A stretch of 64,000 nt of DNA from an uncultured Gammaproteobacteria bacterium (GTDB lineage Bacteria; Pseudomonadota; Gammaproteobacteria; GCA-001735895). Position 1 is the first letter of the stretch, and each line of letters begins with the position of its first letter. Below the pieces are notes generated by a model. The model was not told the origin of the DNA. It worked only from the letters and a program-made list of their open reading frames with translations, and did no database searches. The translations under genes and the position numbers were made by a program. Positions 31,283 through 43,939 of this stretch are shown piece by piece. The stretch covers positions 62,001 through 126,000 of the forward strand of contig CAJXUC010000002.1 of assembly GCA_913061315.1 (NCBI GenBank), read 5' to 3'.

Positions 31283-32434
31283 CTAGTCAGCCTGGCGACG
31301 TAAAAAAGCCGGGATTTCCAGATATTCCATACTTTCCTTGTCGTGTGGCATTTCAATTGAGTCTCCTGAAACCTTTTGCCGAATAGCCGTAGGCTTATCT
31401 AATTTTTTATAATCAATTTGACCGTCTAGTTCGGGTTTAATTGATGTAACTGAAGGTGTATCCATTTGTTCTGACATTCTGCCAAGACCAGTAGCAACCA
31501 TAGTTACGCGTATTTCACCTTCTGGCATGTTTGCATCTAGCGAAGTTCCGACAACCACATTGGCATCATCTGAAGCCAGTTCAGTAATGGTTCGGCTGAC
31601 GTCATCAAACTCACCGATTGACATATCCAGCCCTGCTGTAACGTTAACTAAAATGCCCTGAGCACCAGAGATATTAACGTCTTCTAGCAAAGGAGATGAA
31701 ATTGCCATTGTTGCTGCTTTAATAGCTCGATCTTCGCCTGTAGCCGATCCTGTACCCATCATTGCCATGCCCATTTCTGACATAACAGTTCGAACATCAG
31801 CGAAATCAACGTTAATTAATCCGGGCAGCGTCATTAGTTCAGCTATACCCTGAACAGCACCACGGAGCACATCATTTGCCTTCATGAACACTTCCATGAC
31901 CGTCGTATCCTTGCCTAATACCACCTTTAGCTTGTCGTTTGGTATGGTAATTAAAGAATCAACAACACTGGATAATTCTCTGATTCCAGCTTCTGCTTGC
32001 TCCATTCGTTTCTTTCGCTCAAAACCAAACGGTTTAGTAACCACTGCTACCGTTAATATACCCATTTCTTTCGCAATTTGAGCAATAACGGGTGCTGCAC
32101 CCGTTCCTGTTCCACCACCCATGCCTGCGGTGATGAAAAGCATATTAGTGCCTTCAATCGCTTCTTGTATACGTTCACGATCTTCTAGTGCGGCCTGACG
32201 ACCAATCCCAGGATCTGCACCAGCCCCTAAGCCTTTGGTTATGCTGGAACCAATTTGCATGGTCGATTTATTTTCCATTTTGTTTAATGCCTGCACGTCA
32301 GTATTCAGACATAGGTACTCAACGCCCTCAATACCTGCAGTGACCATGTGCTGGACAGCATTACCGCCACCACCACCAACACCAATTACTTTAATGACAG
32401 GATCTTTCGAGTGTGTATCCATTAATTCAAACAT
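31283..32434 (-). CDS. ftsZ: Cell division protein FtsZ
   Basis: VIGVGGGGGNAVQHM, GGGTGTGAAPVIA, and C-terminal peptide YLEIPAFLRRQAD. Confidence 0.98.
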   Translation of the reverse strand: MFELMDTHSKDPVIKVIGVGGGGGNAVQHMVTAGIEGVEYLCLNTDVQALNKMENKSTMQIGSSITKGLGAGADPGIGRQAALEDRERIQEAIEGTNMLFITAGMGGGTGTGAAPVIAQIAKEMGILTVAVVTKPFGFERKKRMEQAEAGIRELSSVVDSLITIPNDKLKVVLGKDTTVMEVFMKANDVLRGAVQGIAELMTLPGLINVDFADVRTVMSEMGMAMMGTGSATGEDRAIKAATMAISSPLLEDVNISGAQGILVNVTAGLDMSIGEFDDVSRTITELASDDANVVVGTSLDANMPEGEIRVTMVATGLGRMSEQMDTPSVTSIKPELDGQIDYKKLDKPTAIRQKVSGDSIEMPHDKESMEYLEIPAFLRRQAD

Positions 32435-32467
32435 TGTAGTTCTCCTCTTGCTATTGCTTTTGCTAAG

Positions 32468-33703
32468 TTAAAAATTGCCCTGAAACCAGCTTTTCATTTT
32501 TATCCAAATGCTGTCTTCAGACGTATCGTCTAGTTTAAAACTAGACAAGCCAGATTGCTGTCTGTTTCCAAACAGAAGCAGTCCAACACCCGTGGCATGT
32601 ATTGGGTTTCTCACAACGTCAACTAACCCTGATACATGTTGTGGATAGCCTAATCGGACCGGCATATGGAAAATCTCCTCTGCCAGTTCGATAACGCCTT
32701 CCATCTTAGAACTACCACCAGTCAACACTAGACCAGCGGCACATATTTCTTCAAAACCACTTCGCCGAAGCTCCGCATGAACTAGGTTCAATAACTCTTC
32801 GTAACGTGGCTCAACTACTTCTGCCAGTGTTTGGCGCGCGAGTCTTCGTGGCTCTCTGTCCCCTACGCTTGGCACTTCGATTGTTTCATCTTTAGTGGCA
32901 AGTTGGCGTAATGCACAGGCGTATTTAATTTTGATGTCATTGGCATATTGAGTGGGAGTCCGAAGGGCAACAGCAATGTCGTTTGTGACTTGATCACCCG
33001 CTATCGGGATTACTGCCGTATGGCGTATAGCGCCTTCAGAGAACACAGCAATATCAGTCGTTCCCCCACCAATATCAACCAAACAAACACCCAGCTCCTT
33101 TTCATCATCCGTTAAGACAGACGCGCTTGATGCAAGTTGCTCTAAAATAATATCGTCTACCTCCAAACCACAGCGACGTACACATTTAATAATGTTTTGT
33201 GCAGCGCTCATTGCACCCGTCACTAAATGAACTTTGGCTTCAAGTCTTACACCTGACATACTAATCGGATCACGAATACCTTCTGAACTATCAATGATGA
33301 ACTCCTGCGGCAACACGTGCAGGATCCGTTGATCAGCGGGTATGGCAACGGCTTTTGCGGCATCAATGACTCGTGCTACATCTGCGGCAGTGACTTCTTT
33401 GTCTTTAATCGCAACAATTCCATGTGAATTAATACTTCGAACATGGCTACCGGCAATGCCTGCATAAACTGACCGAATTTGGCAACCTGCCATTAATTCA
33501 GCTTCTTCAACCGCACGCTGAATAGATTGCACAGTTGACTCAATATTAACCACAACCCCTTTTTTTAAACCTCGTGAAGGCTGTGTACCAATACCGATAA
33601 TATCAATTCCACCTTCTGCTGTGATTTCACCAACAATTGCAACCACTTTGGATGTACCAATATCGAGTCCAACAATTAAATTATTAGTGCCTTTCTTAGA
33701 CAT
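32468..33703 (-). CDS. ftsA: Cell division protein FtsA
   Basis: NLIVGLDIGTSKVVAIVGE, VCLVDIGGGTTDIAVF, LTGGSSKMEG; amphipathic C-terminal tail SIWIKMKSWFQGNF. ATG at 33703. Confidence 0.97.
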   Translation of the reverse strand: MSKKGTNNLIVGLDIGTSKVVAIVGEITAEGGIDIIGIGTQPSRGLKKGVVVNIESTVQSIQRAVEEAELMAGCQIRSVYAGIAGSHVRSINSHGIVAIKDKEVTAADVARVIDAAKAVAIPADQRILHVLPQEFIIDSSEGIRDPISMSGVRLEAKVHLVTGAMSAAQNIIKCVRRCGLEVDDIILEQLASSASVLTDDEKELGVCLVDIGGGTTDIAVFSEGAIRHTAVIPIAGDQVTNDIAVALRTPTQYANDIKIKYACALRQLATKDETIEVPSVGDREPRRLARQTLAEVVEPRYEELLNLVHAELRRSGFEEICAAGLVLTGGSSKMEGVIELAEEIFHMPVRLGYPQHVSGLVDVVRNPIHATGVGLLLFGNRQQSGLSSFKLDDTSEDSIWIKMKSWFQGNF

Positions 33704-34490
33704 TATTATTTCTCCACAAAGATGCTTCGTCTCTGTCAATCAACGCTTCTTTTTTCCAGGCAATGGTAAAGCCATTGCTATAGCGTAAATCGAGTTGCTG
33801 AATCTCGTTACGTCTGGGTCTTATTTGCTGGGCGTAAATAGAGACCAGCCTTTCTATTTTACTATCTACATTGTCTCTACCAACTTTAATCTTAAATCCA
33901 TTTGTCAAATCGATGTTGACTGCACCACGGCTATCAATATTAACCTGACTAATTGTTTCATCTAGTAATCGAAACTGCTTTGAAAAAGCATAGTACTGTT
34001 GTAGTACATACCTTGGTTCAACACTAGAACCATAAATTTTTGGCAAACTCTTAAATTCTTTTGTATTCGCTGCAAATACTTCTGCCTTGTCACTTAATAA
34101 ATGATCATTATCCCAACGTGCCAATGGTTTTTTCTCAACAATTTGAATCATCACCCGATCAGGCCAAAGTCTTCTAATAGAAACTGACTCTGCCCAAGGT
34201 TTATCCCTCAAACTATTTCTAACATTTTGTATATCAAGTGAAAAAAAGCCCTCACCAACAAAAGGTCGTAATGCCTTCTCTATTTCCTGTTGATCTATAT
34301 GCTTAAATACGCCTGATAACTGAATAGTCTTGATTGGCAAGAAAGTGTGGTTTTGAACTAAATATGAAATACCGCCAAACACGGGTACGATCACTAAAAT
34401 CCAAGTGTAGATAGCACGCCATTTGAAACCGAAATTACTGCCTGTCTTTTTCTTTTGTGCCTGCTTACTGTTTTTAGAAAAGCTAAACAA
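33696..34490 (-). CDS. ftsQ: Cell division protein FtsQ
   Basis: N-terminal TM, POTRA (LPIKTIQLSGVFKHIDQQEIEKAL), KPWAESVSIRRLWPDRVMIQIVEKKPLARW. Confidence 0.95.
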   Translation of the reverse strand: MFSFSKNSKQAQKKKTGSNFGFKWRAIYTWILVIVPVFGGISYLVQNHTFLPIKTIQLSGVFKHIDQQEIEKALRPFVGEGFFSLDIQNVRNSLRDKPWAESVSIRRLWPDRVMIQIVEKKPLARWDNDHLLSDKAEVFAANTKEFKSLPKIYGSSVEPRYVLQQYYAFSKQFRLLDETISQVNIDSRGAVNIDLTNGFKIKVGRDNVDSKIERLVSIYAQQIRPRRNEIQQLDLRYSNGFTIAWKKEALIDRDEASLWRNNNV

Positions 34491-35439
34491 GGTTTTCTCC
34501 TTTCAACGACAACTCCAGAATTTTTAATACAAGTTCTGACATATTCAGTCCAGCCTGTTTAGCGGCCATCGGAACCAAACTATGGTCAGTCATACCAGGC
34601 ACCGTATTAATTTCAATAATAAATGGTTGAGCATTCTCATCCAGCATAATATCAACACGACCCCAATGCTTAGCACCTGTTACTTTAATTGTTTCAGTGA
34701 CTAATTTATTAATGATTGATGCTGTTTCTTCATTTAACCCACAAGGACAGGTATAAATAGTGTCGTCAGAAAAATACTTGGCTTCATAATCATAAAATTT
34801 ACGAGGTGTCTCTAATTTGATTAATGGTAAAACCTGGTCACCTAAAAACCCTGCCGTATACTCAGGCCCTATTATATACTTTTCAACAAAAACTGCGCCA
34901 AACTGCTTAGCTTTTTTATACGCAGGCATAAGTTCTTCAGCCTTTGTCACAGCCGTCATCCCAATGCTTGACCCCTCCAAATTTGGCTTGACAAATACAG
35001 GCAAACCTAATTCATTTAATGATTTTTTACAGTCTTCTTCACTGTTAATCACCTGAAAATCAGGCGTTGGTAACCCACTACCACGTAATACACGCTTTGT
35101 AAGTAATTTGTTCATTGCAAGCGCAGATGCTCCGACATCGCTACCCGTATACTTGATTCCAAGCAAGTCCATTACTGCCTGCAATTGACCATCTTCACCA
35201 CCACGACCATGTAGAACATTAAAAACTCTGTCAGCTTTTAACGTTTGCAATTGTTCGATCGCATTTCCCCTGATATCTAGCTTAAAGGCATCAACACCCG
35301 TATCCACTAATGCTTGATGAACAGCATTACCACTCATTAGTGATATTTCTCGTTCAGCAGAAGTCCCGCCCATCAAAACAGCCACTCGACCAACCTGTTT
35401 GATGGATTTTTTTGATGGCTTCAAACTTTCAAAATTCAT
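34483..35439 (-). CDS. ddl: D-alanine--D-alanine ligase
   Basis: VAVLMGGTSAEREISLMSG, LHGRGGEDGQLQAVMDLLGIKYTGS, PFIIEINTVPGMTDHSLVP. Confidence 0.97.
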   Translation of the reverse strand: MNFESLKPSKKSIKQVGRVAVLMGGTSAEREISLMSGNAVHQALVDTGVDAFKLDIRGNAIEQLQTLKADRVFNVLHGRGGEDGQLQAVMDLLGIKYTGSDVGASALAMNKLLTKRVLRGSGLPTPDFQVINSEEDCKKSLNELGLPVFVKPNLEGSSIGMTAVTKAEELMPAYKKAKQFGAVFVEKYIIGPEYTAGFLGDQVLPLIKLETPRKFYDYEAKYFSDDTIYTCPCGLNEETASIINKLVTETIKVTGAKHWGRVDIMLDENAQPFIIEINTVPGMTDHSLVPMAAKQAGLNMSELVLKILELSLKGENLV

Positions 35440-36329
35440 AATTCATCCCCTAGTACTCGCATTTCAGTTTCAAGGTTTATGTCAAATTTTTTTTTAACTG
35501 TGTCTTGAATTAATGCCACTAAGCTTTCTATTTCTTGGGCAGATGTTTTCGTATTACTAATAATAAAATTGGCATGTTTATCAGAAACACAGGCATGACC
35601 ATAGTAATAACCCTTTAAACCAGCTGCTTCAATTAGTTTAGCGGCGTGTTGTCCTTGCGGGTTTTTAAAAACTGAACCACAAGATGGTAAACCTATTGGC
35701 TGGCTATTATTTCGTTGTTTTAATAATTGTTTTATATTTGAATTGTGATTTTTTTCCTGAGCGTTAAATCGGAACCTTGCTGCAGAAAACCATTCATTTT
35801 CAAACTGACTGACATGACGATAACTGAAATTAAACTCCTCTGGCCTACGCTCAATTAATTCTCCCTGGCGATTAATCATTTCGAGTTGCGCAACAAAAGA
35901 CCAAGTTTCACTGCCAAATGCACCTGCATTCATTGCCAAAGCACCACCCACGGTACCCGGTATACCTGCCATAAAATCTGCTCCAGCCAACCCGTTTTGA
36001 ATACAAAACTTAGCTAGCTTTGAGCAGGTAACACCGGCTTGTGCATAAACAAAGCCATCATCACAGAGTTTTATTTCGTTGACTGCATTCACCGTTGCAA
36101 TAACATGCCCACGAATACCACCATCTCTCACTAACAGATTGCTGCCTAGACCAACCCAACTAATATCTGCGCTACTGGGTATATATTTTAGGTATTGTTG
36201 TAAATCTTTTAAATTAACCGGAATGTAGAAGTTATCTGCTTTTCCACCCACGCGCCAACTTGTGTGCTTCGACATTAATTCGTTGCGCAACAGTTGACCG
36301 TTGTATGAAAAATTTGATACCACGTTCAC
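35436..36329 (-). CDS. murB: UDP-N-acetylmuramate dehydrogenase
   Basis: HTSWRVGGKADNFY, GLGSNLLVRDGGIRGHV, GIPGTVGGALAMNAGAFG, GSVFKNPQG. Confidence 0.97.
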   Translation of the reverse strand: MNVVSNFSYNGQLLRNELMSKHTSWRVGGKADNFYIPVNLKDLQQYLKYIPSSADISWVGLGSNLLVRDGGIRGHVIATVNAVNEIKLCDDGFVYAQAGVTCSKLAKFCIQNGLAGADFMAGIPGTVGGALAMNAGAFGSETWSFVAQLEMINRQGELIERRPEEFNFSYRHVSQFENEWFSAARFRFNAQEKNHNSNIKQLLKQRNNSQPIGLPSCGSVFKNPQGQHAAKLIEAAGLKGYYYGHACVSDKHANFIISNTKTSAQEIESLVALIQDTVKKKFDINLETEMRVLGDEL

Positions 36330-36335
36330 TTATTC

Positions 36336-37748
36336 CTATCTACCGTGTTCAGAAAGAAACTTCGCTGACCATGCACCAATACTGCCAGCGCCAAGCGTCA
36401 GAAAGATATCGTTATCTTGCAGGACCGTCTTAACAACCTCATCAAGATTTTTAAGCTCCTCAACAAAAACTGGATCCACTTTGCCCCGTCCCCTAATAGA
36501 TCTTGCTAGTGAACGACCATCAGCATCTTTAATATGTTTTTCACCCGCTGGATAAACGTCCAACAGAATCAGTTGATCAACTTCTGACAAAACCTGACTA
36601 AAGTCTTCAAACAGGTCACGAGTACGTGAATATCGATGCGGTTGAAAAACTACTGCCAACCGTTTTTCTGGCCAGGCAGCTCGAATGCCTGAAACGGTTG
36701 CTTTAATTTCATTAGGGTGATGCCCATAGTCGTCTACATGCATAACTGTTCCCGCGTCAACTTTAACCTCTTCGGTAATTTGAAAGCGGCGACCAATTCC
36801 AGCAAATTCAGCTAATGACTGAATAATTGACTGACTGTCAACGTCTAGTTCATACGCAACCGAAATAGCGGCAGTGGCATTTAAAACGTTATGTTTACCC
36901 GTTAAGTTCAATACAATGTCGAGTGGTTCTTGGACATTGGGTAACATTACAGAGAAAACGGTCTTCGCTCCCCTCGCAACAATATTGGTAATTCGTACAT
37001 CCGCATCGTCTGATTCACCATAAGTCAGCACTGGACGAGCTATATCACTCATAACTTCACGAACAACGGGATCATCAATACATAAAATTGCTAATCCATA
37101 AAAAGGTAAATGGTGTAAAAACTCGATAAAGGTTTGCTTCAATCGTTCGAAATCACCTTCATAAGTCGACAGGTGATCCTTATCAATATTGGTAATAATG
37201 GACATCATTGGCTGTAGATATAAAAATGAGGCGTCACTTTCATCCGCTTCAGCAACTAGGTAGTCACTTAAGCCTAATTTTGCATGGCTTGCCGAGCTAT
37301 TTAACTTTCCACCAATGACATAAGTTGGATCAATACCACCTTGAGCCAACACGCTTGCAACCAAGCTCGTTGTTGTCGTTTTACCATGCGTTCCAGCCAC
37401 AGCGATACCTTGTCTAAACCGCATTAATTCAGCTAACATTTCAGCTCGCCTTACAATCGGAATACGTTTCGCTTTTGCGGCAATGATCTCTTCGTTTTCT
37501 TCATCAATTGCAGTCGATATGACGACCACATGAACATTGTCAATATTATCTGATTGATGGCCCATATGAATTTTAATGCCAAGGCCTCGCAAATGCTTGA
37601 CAGTAGCACTCTCGGCAATGTCTGAACCGCTAATGACATAATTTAAGTTATGAAATACCTCGGCAATGCCGCTCATTCCGACACCCCCAATTCCAATAAA
37701 ATGGATATTTTTAATGCGTCGCATAAAATGTTTAGAACTAACGGTCAT
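36336..37748 (-). CDS. murC: UDP-N-acetylmuramate--L-alanine ligase
   Basis: [59 protein letters not shown]. Confidence 0.98.
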   Translation of the reverse strand: MTVSSKHFMRRIKNIHFIGIGGVGMSGIAEVFHNLNYVISGSDIAESATVKHLRGLGIKIHMGHQSDNIDNVHVVVISTAIDEENEEIIAAKAKRIPIVRRAEMLAELMRFRQGIAVAGTHGKTTTTSLVASVLAQGGIDPTYVIGGKLNSSASHAKLGLSDYLVAEADESDASFLYLQPMMSIITNIDKDHLSTYEGDFERLKQTFIEFLHHLPFYGLAILCIDDPVVREVMSDIARPVLTYGESDDADVRITNIVARGAKTVFSVMLPNVQEPLDIVLNLTGKHNVLNATAAISVAYELDVDSQSIIQSLAEFAGIGRRFQITEEVKVDAGTVMHVDDYGHHPNEIKATVSGIRAAWPEKRLAVVFQPHRYSRTRDLFEDFSQVLSEVDQLILLDVYPAGEKHIKDADGRSLARSIRGRGKVDPVFVEELKNLDEVVKTVLQDNDIFLTLGAGSIGAWSAKFLSEHGR

Positions 37749-38839
37749 AATATTGATCCAGTCAGAATACCTTTTGCCAAATTTTCAGTCGCGCCATCCA
37801 TTGCCAGTGTTCGAGCATTAATAGCCAGGGTGATTAGGTCATCTCTATTATTCTGGTACTGCATTATTAATGATGCCAACGACGTTGCATCAAGATCAAC
37901 TTCATGAATAATTTGAGCCGCATTTTTTGATTTTAAAAAGCATGCATTATGAAACTGATGATTGTCAGCCGCATAAGGATAAGGAATTAATATAGACGCT
38001 ATGCCGACCATTGATAGCTCAGCAATAGTTAACGCTCCTGATCGACAGACTACAAGATCAGCCCATTCATATGCTGCACGCATGTTATCAATGAAGGGCA
38101 ACACTTCCGCATCAACATACCTTTTTTCATAGTTATTTTTACAGCTTTCATTGTGTTTTTTACCACATTGGTGTTTTATTTGGGGTCTATCTGACTGCTT
38201 GAGCAATGCAATGGCTTCGGGTATTTTTTGGTTTAAACTGGTAGCACCTAGACTGCCGCCTATAATTAAAAGGTTTAAGTTTTTATTTCTTCGTGCCGTT
38301 AATCGTTCTTTGGGTAATCTAAGACCAATTAGATCGGCTCGAACAGGATTTCCTATTACTTCACTTCGTGGAATGTTTTTTGCCGCTTTGGCGAAACCAA
38401 AATAGTTACGCACAGCAAGACGATAGAGCAAACGATTGGTTAGCCCCATAACTGAATTTTGTTCATGTAAAAATAATGGAATGTTTAATGCCCACGCCAT
38501 TAAACCACCAGGGCCTGATGCAAAGCCCCCCATTCCAAGCACGGCTTTTGGACGGTAGCGACGAAGTATTTTTTGAGCCTGCCAGCAGGCTCTAGCAATT
38601 TTTAAGGGTGCCAATACTAGTGAAATAACGCTGCTGCCGCGCAACCCCTTTACACTGAGCCATTCAATAGCAAAACTTGCATCCGGTACCACTGTCGCTT
38701 CTATACCGGTGCGCGTGCCTAACCAAATTATACATTCACCTTGATCACGTAAATATTCGGCAACAGCCAAAGCAGGAAACACATGTCCACCTGTGCCGCC
38801 AGCCATCAGTATAATTGGTTTTTGTTTGACCATAGTCAT
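37745..38839 (-). CDS. murG: Undecaprenyldiphospho-muramoylpentapeptide beta-N-acetylglucosaminyltransferase
   Basis: [61 protein letters not shown]. Confidence 0.97.
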   Translation of the reverse strand: MTMVKQKPIILMAGGTGGHVFPALAVAEYLRDQGECIIWLGTRTGIEATVVPDASFAIEWLSVKGLRGSSVISLVLAPLKIARACWQAQKILRRYRPKAVLGMGGFASGPGGLMAWALNIPLFLHEQNSVMGLTNRLLYRLAVRNYFGFAKAAKNIPRSEVIGNPVRADLIGLRLPKERLTARRNKNLNLLIIGGSLGATSLNQKIPEAIALLKQSDRPQIKHQCGKKHNESCKNNYEKRYVDAEVLPFIDNMRAAYEWADLVVCRSGALTIAELSMVGIASILIPYPYAADNHQFHNACFLKSKNAAQIIHEVDLDATSLASLIMQYQNNRDDLITLAINARTLAMDGATENLAKGILTGSIL

Positions 38840-40083
38840 ACAGGCACCCGTTTATTTTTTCCAGACTTACCCTTACCAATAACCTGTTTACTACTGTTGC
38901 CTCGTGCTGATTTTGGTTTAGGGCTTCCCGCTTGTTTAAATTCTTTATAGACCCTCAACACTAAACCCACTGCAAATGACATGGTTAGGATGCTGTTACC
39001 GCCATAGCTGATAAATGGTAAAGTTAATCCTTTGGTGGGTAATGCCCCCATATTGACACCAATATTGATAATTGCTTGCAGTGTAATCAGTAGCCCAACT
39101 CCGTAGGCAAGGTAAGCCCCAAAGGCCTGCTGACCAAGCAATGTCATTTTGCCAATAGAAAAACAACGAAGCGCAAATACGGCATAAAGTGAAATCAATA
39201 TAACGGTTCCAACTAAACCGAACTCTTCAGCGTAAATAGCAAACAGAAAGTCAGTATGCGCTTCTGGTAAATAGAAAAGCTTCTGAATGCTGCCACCCAG
39301 CCCGCTTCCAAACCATCCGCCACTACCAATTGCTATAAGTGACTGGGTTAGTTGAAATCCACTATTAAAAGGATCAGCCCATGGATCTAAAAAAGATGTA
39401 ATTCGAGCCATTCTATAGGGTGAAGAAATGGCCAAAATGACCATAATAGCTAATGCGCCTAAAATGAAGACAATGAATTGTCCAAACCGAACGCCACCAA
39501 GAAACATCATTCCAAAGCCGGTTAACAACAAGACAGTGGCGGCACCAAAGTCAGGCTCAAGAATTAATAAACCACTGGCAAAAGCCATAATGAACATTGG
39601 CTTCAAAAAGCCCATAGTGTTGGTTTGAACTTCAGCAGCTCGCCTAGTCAAATAGCCACTAAGGTAAATGATCAGAAACAGTTTTGAAACTTCTGAAATC
39701 TGAAAGGTGAACAATCCAAAGTTCAACCAACGTGTACTTCCATTGACAGTGTGGCCCACACCCGGGATCAAAACGACACCGAGCAATACGATCGAGCCAA
39801 GCATGAGAGCCATGCCATTTTTATTCCAAAATTCTAGTGGGATTCTCCAGGCAATCCAGATTAAAACTAAACTCATTAATATTCGAATAAATTGTCTTTT
39901 AGCATAATAAAAAGGATCTTGAATTTGCTGATCAGCAATTCCAATCGAGGCTGAAGCTACCATTACCAATCCTAATAAAACCAGCGTGATATAAAGAAAA
40001 AGAATCATTCGATCAAGGTCTAAGCCAAAGTCAAAACTTGGTTTATCTATCACCGACGTTTTTCTGGTTGCTTGGCTAGACAT
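38836..40083 (-). CDS. ftsW: Lipid II polymerase FtsW (SEDS family)
   Basis: SEDS motifs NGSTRWLNFG, EPDFGAATVLLLTG, PEAHTDFLFAIYAEEFG, LPFISYGGNSIL. ATG at 40083. Confidence 0.97.
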   Translation of the reverse strand: MSSQATRKTSVIDKPSFDFGLDLDRMILFLYITLVLLGLVMVASASIGIADQQIQDPFYYAKRQFIRILMSLVLIWIAWRIPLEFWNKNGMALMLGSIVLLGVVLIPGVGHTVNGSTRWLNFGLFTFQISEVSKLFLIIYLSGYLTRRAAEVQTNTMGFLKPMFIMAFASGLLILEPDFGAATVLLLTGFGMMFLGGVRFGQFIVFILGALAIMVILAISSPYRMARITSFLDPWADPFNSGFQLTQSLIAIGSGGWFGSGLGGSIQKLFYLPEAHTDFLFAIYAEEFGLVGTVILISLYAVFALRCFSIGKMTLLGQQAFGAYLAYGVGLLITLQAIINIGVNMGALPTKGLTLPFISYGGNSILTMSFAVGLVLRVYKEFKQAGSPKPKSARGNSSKQVIGKGKSGKNKRVPV

Positions 40084-41425
40084 GGTGTAACTGCCTGACC
40101 TGATTAGCAAAATCATCGCCCCGTGCTTCAAACTTGGAATACATATCAAAACTTGCACAGGCGGGTGCTAATAAAACACAATCACCACTCACTGCTTCTT
40201 GCTTTGCTCGAACAACCGCGTTCGCCATATGGTCAACACGCTCAATAGGTGCAGCACCCACCCAGGCATGTTCGATTCGATCTGCGTCAACGCCCATTAG
40301 CAACACCAATTTCACCCGTTGCTTGATAGGCTCATAAAGAACGCCCATGTCTGCATTTTTTGATTGCCCACCGGCAATTAAAATAATGGGACGGTCTTGA
40401 CTTTCTATCGACGCTAGAGCCGCTCCCACATTCGTTGCCTTTGAATCATTGATCCATTCAACGCCTTCAATTTCAGCAATCCATTCACTTCGGTGAGGAA
40501 TACCTTTGAATTCCATCATTGCCTTAATAATGGCCTGACGTGAAATATCAAGCGTGCAAGCCAATGCCATTGCGGCTAAACAATTAGCCCAATTATGACG
40601 GCCACACACTTTTAATTGTTTAACATTGATCCAAGGCTCATTTTTATGGGCTAACCAAGTGCCAGAGTCATTTACAACTAATCCAAATTCAGCTTTACTG
40701 GTCCCTGTTAAACCAAATAAAATATCATTTGAATCATGACGAGTCGTCTCGTCATCTTCATTACTGACACAGGTTTTAGCTTTTTCATAAATGTGTAATT
40801 TAGCTTGAATATAATCAGCATAGCTATTGTAACGATCAAGGTGATCTTCCGAAAAATTCAGTACTGTTGCGGACACGAGTTGCAGTGATTTCGTTGTCTC
40901 TAGTTGATAGCTTGACAGTTCAAGTACAAAGTAATCAACCATTTTTGGTAACAAATCTAGCGCCGGGATACCGAGGTTGCCACCAACCGCAACTGATTTA
41001 TTATCGGCAGCAATCATTTCACCTAACAATGTAGTCACCGTGCTCTTACCATTTGAACCAGTAATCGCAACCACTGGTTTATTCACAACCTGTGCAAATA
41101 GTTCAATATCACCGATAACTGATTTTCCTAAATCGATTGCTTGTATAATTTCAGGTTGTGCAATTGATAACCCAGGACTGACCACGAGTACATCAGCCCA
41201 ATCGATTAGCTCAGAGTTCAATGGTTGTCTAATTATATCGACCAATGGAAATTCAGTTCTTAACGCATGAAAATAAGGGGGTATGTCTCGAGTATCTTGA
41301 ACGCGACAACAATAGTCTTTTGACATTAAATAACGCGCTGTAGAAAACCCTGTTAAACCTAATCCTACGACAAGATAATTAACGTCAGCATGTTGTTTAA
41401 ATGGTGTGTTCGTATTGACCATCAT
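40076..41425 (-). CDS. murD: UDP-N-acetylmuramoyl-L-alanine--D-glutamate ligase
   Basis: [70 protein letters not shown]. Confidence 0.97.
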   Translation of the reverse strand: MMVNTNTPFKQHADVNYLVVGLGLTGFSTARYLMSKDYCCRVQDTRDIPPYFHALRTEFPLVDIIRQPLNSELIDWADVLVVSPGLSIAQPEIIQAIDLGKSVIGDIELFAQVVNKPVVAITGSNGKSTVTTLLGEMIAADNKSVAVGGNLGIPALDLLPKMVDYFVLELSSYQLETTKSLQLVSATVLNFSEDHLDRYNSYADYIQAKLHIYEKAKTCVSNEDDETTRHDSNDILFGLTGTSKAEFGLVVNDSGTWLAHKNEPWINVKQLKVCGRHNWANCLAAMALACTLDISRQAIIKAMMEFKGIPHRSEWIAEIEGVEWINDSKATNVGAALASIESQDRPIILIAGGQSKNADMGVLYEPIKQRVKLVLLMGVDADRIEHAWVGAAPIERVDHMANAVVRAKQEAVSGDCVLLAPACASFDMYSKFEARGDDFANQVRQLHHV

Positions 41426-42504
41426 CGAACCTTCAAACTCGCTAACCCAATCAGCACAAGGACAACCGTGATAATCCAAAATCGGACAATGATTCGAGGT
41501 TCTGGCCAACCTTTTAATTCAAAATGATGATGTAACGGCGCCATTCGAAAAATTCGGCGCCCCGTCAGTTTGAACGAGGCAACCTGCAATACGACTGACA
41601 TTGTCTCAACCACAAAAATGCCACCCATTATAAATAACACCAGTTCCTGACGTACAATTACCGCAACAACACCTAAAGCAGCGCCCAGTGCCAGTGCCCC
41701 GACATCACCCATAAAGACTTGTGCAGGGTAAGTATTGAACCATAAGAAACCAAAACCAGCACCGACTATCGCACCGCAAAATACAACCATTTCTCCCACC
41801 CCTGGCACATAAGGAATGCCCAAATAAGTCGAGAAGTTATAGTTACCCGTGAGATAGGCAAAGATGCCCAAAGCGCCACCAACTAAAACCGTGGGTAAAA
41901 TAGCTAAGCCATCGAGCCCATCAGTTAGGTTCACTGCATTACTGCAGCCAACGATGACAAAATAAGTTAGAACAACATACATCCAACCCAGATCAATTAA
42001 AATATCTTTAACAAAAGGCACAATAAGTTGGGTCTCAATGGGGAATTGAGCGGTGTTAAATAAAATTAAAGCTGCGCCAAGACCAATCACAGACTGCCAA
42101 AAATACTTCCATCGACCAACCAAACCCTTTGAATTGCGATAAACAATTTTCTTGTAATCGTCAACCCAGCCAATCGCCCCAAATCCAATAATGACAAATA
42201 AAACAATCCACACGAACCGTGATGACAAATCACTCCAAAGCAGTGTACTAACAACGACTGCAACCAGAATCAATGCTCCACCCATTGTCGGAGTACCTGC
42301 CTTCGAAAAATGACTTTTTGGGCCATCATCCCGTACGCTTTGTCCGATATTGTAGCTACTAAGATATCGGATCATAGTGGGTCCAATAACGAGTGAAATA
42401 ACTAAAGCCGTTAAGACTCCCAGAATGCTTCGAATGGTTAGATAACCAAACAAGTTAAATCCACTATGAAATTGTGATAAATATTCTGCAAGGCTATAGA
42501 GCAC
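41422..42504 (-). CDS. mraY: Phospho-N-acetylmuramoyl-pentapeptide transferase
   Basis: [65 protein letters not shown]. Confidence 0.98.
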   Translation of the reverse strand: MLYSLAEYLSQFHSGFNLFGYLTIRSILGVLTALVISLVIGPTMIRYLSSYNIGQSVRDDGPKSHFSKAGTPTMGGALILVAVVVSTLLWSDLSSRFVWIVLFVIIGFGAIGWVDDYKKIVYRNSKGLVGRWKYFWQSVIGLGAALILFNTAQFPIETQLIVPFVKDILIDLGWMYVVLTYFVIVGCSNAVNLTDGLDGLAILPTVLVGGALGIFAYLTGNYNFSTYLGIPYVPGVGEMVVFCGAIVGAGFGFLWFNTYPAQVFMGDVGALALGAALGVVAVIVRQELVLFIMGGIFVVETMSVVLQVASFKLTGRRIFRMAPLHHHFELKGWPEPRIIVRFWIITVVLVLIGLASLKVR

Positions 42505-43939
42505 TTTTTGCTCCTTGTTTTTTATGGTTGACTTTACATTTATCGGGGTTCATTCCAAGTGAGTTATTTTCTTTTAATTTTTTTTCAACGGTTGCTAAAG
42601 CTTTTACTAATCGATCCATACCCGCACTTCGCGAACCTTTGATGAGCAGATTGACTTCTGGATGTGTTAACGACTGAATGACTCTGGCACTTTCTTCGAC
42701 CGTATCAAAACAATATCCAGAGTCACCGAAAGTCTCACTGGCAGCACAACTCATGGGGCCTATGCCAAATAGCTTTTTAACGCCCAGTTTTTTTGCAACT
42801 TCAGCCGCTTCTTTGTGGAGTAACTCAGCGTCACTACCCAGCTCACCCATATCACCTAATGCCAACCATGGTTCTCCTTTTAATCTGCAAAGCACTTTAA
42901 CGCCAGCCTCTAATGAACCTGGGTTAGCATTGTAGCTATCATCAATCAAACGACTATTATTTGGGCCTTGCAACATTTGCAGTCGACCTTTTACTGATTC
43001 AAAACCAGCTAGATTTAATACGGCTTTTTTAAATTCTATTCCAGCTATCACAGCGATAGTTATTGCTGCTAATGCATTACGAGCATTGTGTTCACCAAAT
43101 ACAGGAATTTCGACCTGATATGCTTGTTCTTTATATTTAATACTGAGCGATATACCTTCGTCATTTGGCTTCCATTGTGCTTGAACATTTGCCGGGGTAT
43201 TCAGACCACAACTTATTGTATTTTTAGCCACACAAGTTGCTTGCCATTGCTGACTTGCTGCTTCGTCTATATTAAAAACAGCACGGTGATTTGGTTGGCA
43301 ATAATCGTAAAGTTCACCCTTCGCATCAATGACACCTTGAATACTTTTAAAACCAGCTAAATGGGCAGCTGCCACATTGTTTACATAGACAACATCAGGC
43401 TCTGCCATTCTCGCTAGATTGGCAATTTCACCTGTATGATTAGCACCCATTTCAACAATGACGAATCGAGCTTTTACTGATACATCAAATAGCGTCAGTG
43501 GTACGCCAATATCGTTATTAAAATTGCCTTTGGTCGCATGGGTAAGTGCCTGTTTTTTTAATATTTGGTATAACATTTCTTTGACGGTGGTCTTGCCATT
43601 ACTCCCCGTTAATGCAATCACAGTCGCCTGACAATTATGACGCCAAAAATTGGCTAACGTTGCCATTGATTGTTTACTGTCAGAGACTATTAGTTGTGGA
43701 ATATCGCAGTTATGCTTTTTTTCAACTAATGCCGCCACAGCACCATTTTTAAAGGCACTCTCGACGTAATCATGTCCATCAAAGCGCTCACCTTTAATTG
43801 CGATAAATAACTGCCCACTGCAATTGCTGCGGCTGTCAATAGTCACTCCCTTAAATTTTAGGTCTGATTGTTCCTTTGTAGCTGCCAAAACTTCAATACC
43901 CAAAACAGAAGCTAACTGCTGTAACTTGAGCGAAATCAT
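42494..43939 (-). CDS. murF: UDP-N-acetylmuramoyl-tripeptide--D-alanyl-D-alanine ligase
   Basis: [61 protein letters not shown]. Confidence 0.97.
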   Translation of the reverse strand: MISLKLQQLASVLGIEVLAATKEQSDLKFKGVTIDSRSNCSGQLFIAIKGERFDGHDYVESAFKNGAVAALVEKKHNCDIPQLIVSDSKQSMATLANFWRHNCQATVIALTGSNGKTTVKEMLYQILKKQALTHATKGNFNNDIGVPLTLFDVSVKARFVIVEMGANHTGEIANLARMAEPDVVYVNNVAAAHLAGFKSIQGVIDAKGELYDYCQPNHRAVFNIDEAASQQWQATCVAKNTISCGLNTPANVQAQWKPNDEGISLSIKYKEQAYQVEIPVFGEHNARNALAAITIAVIAGIEFKKAVLNLAGFESVKGRLQMLQGPNNSRLIDDSYNANPGSLEAGVKVLCRLKGEPWLALGDMGELGSDAELLHKEAAEVAKKLGVKKLFGIGPMSCAASETFGDSGYCFDTVEESARVIQSLTHPEVNLLIKGSRSAGMDRLVKALATVEKKLKENNSLGMNPDKCKVNHKKQGAKSAL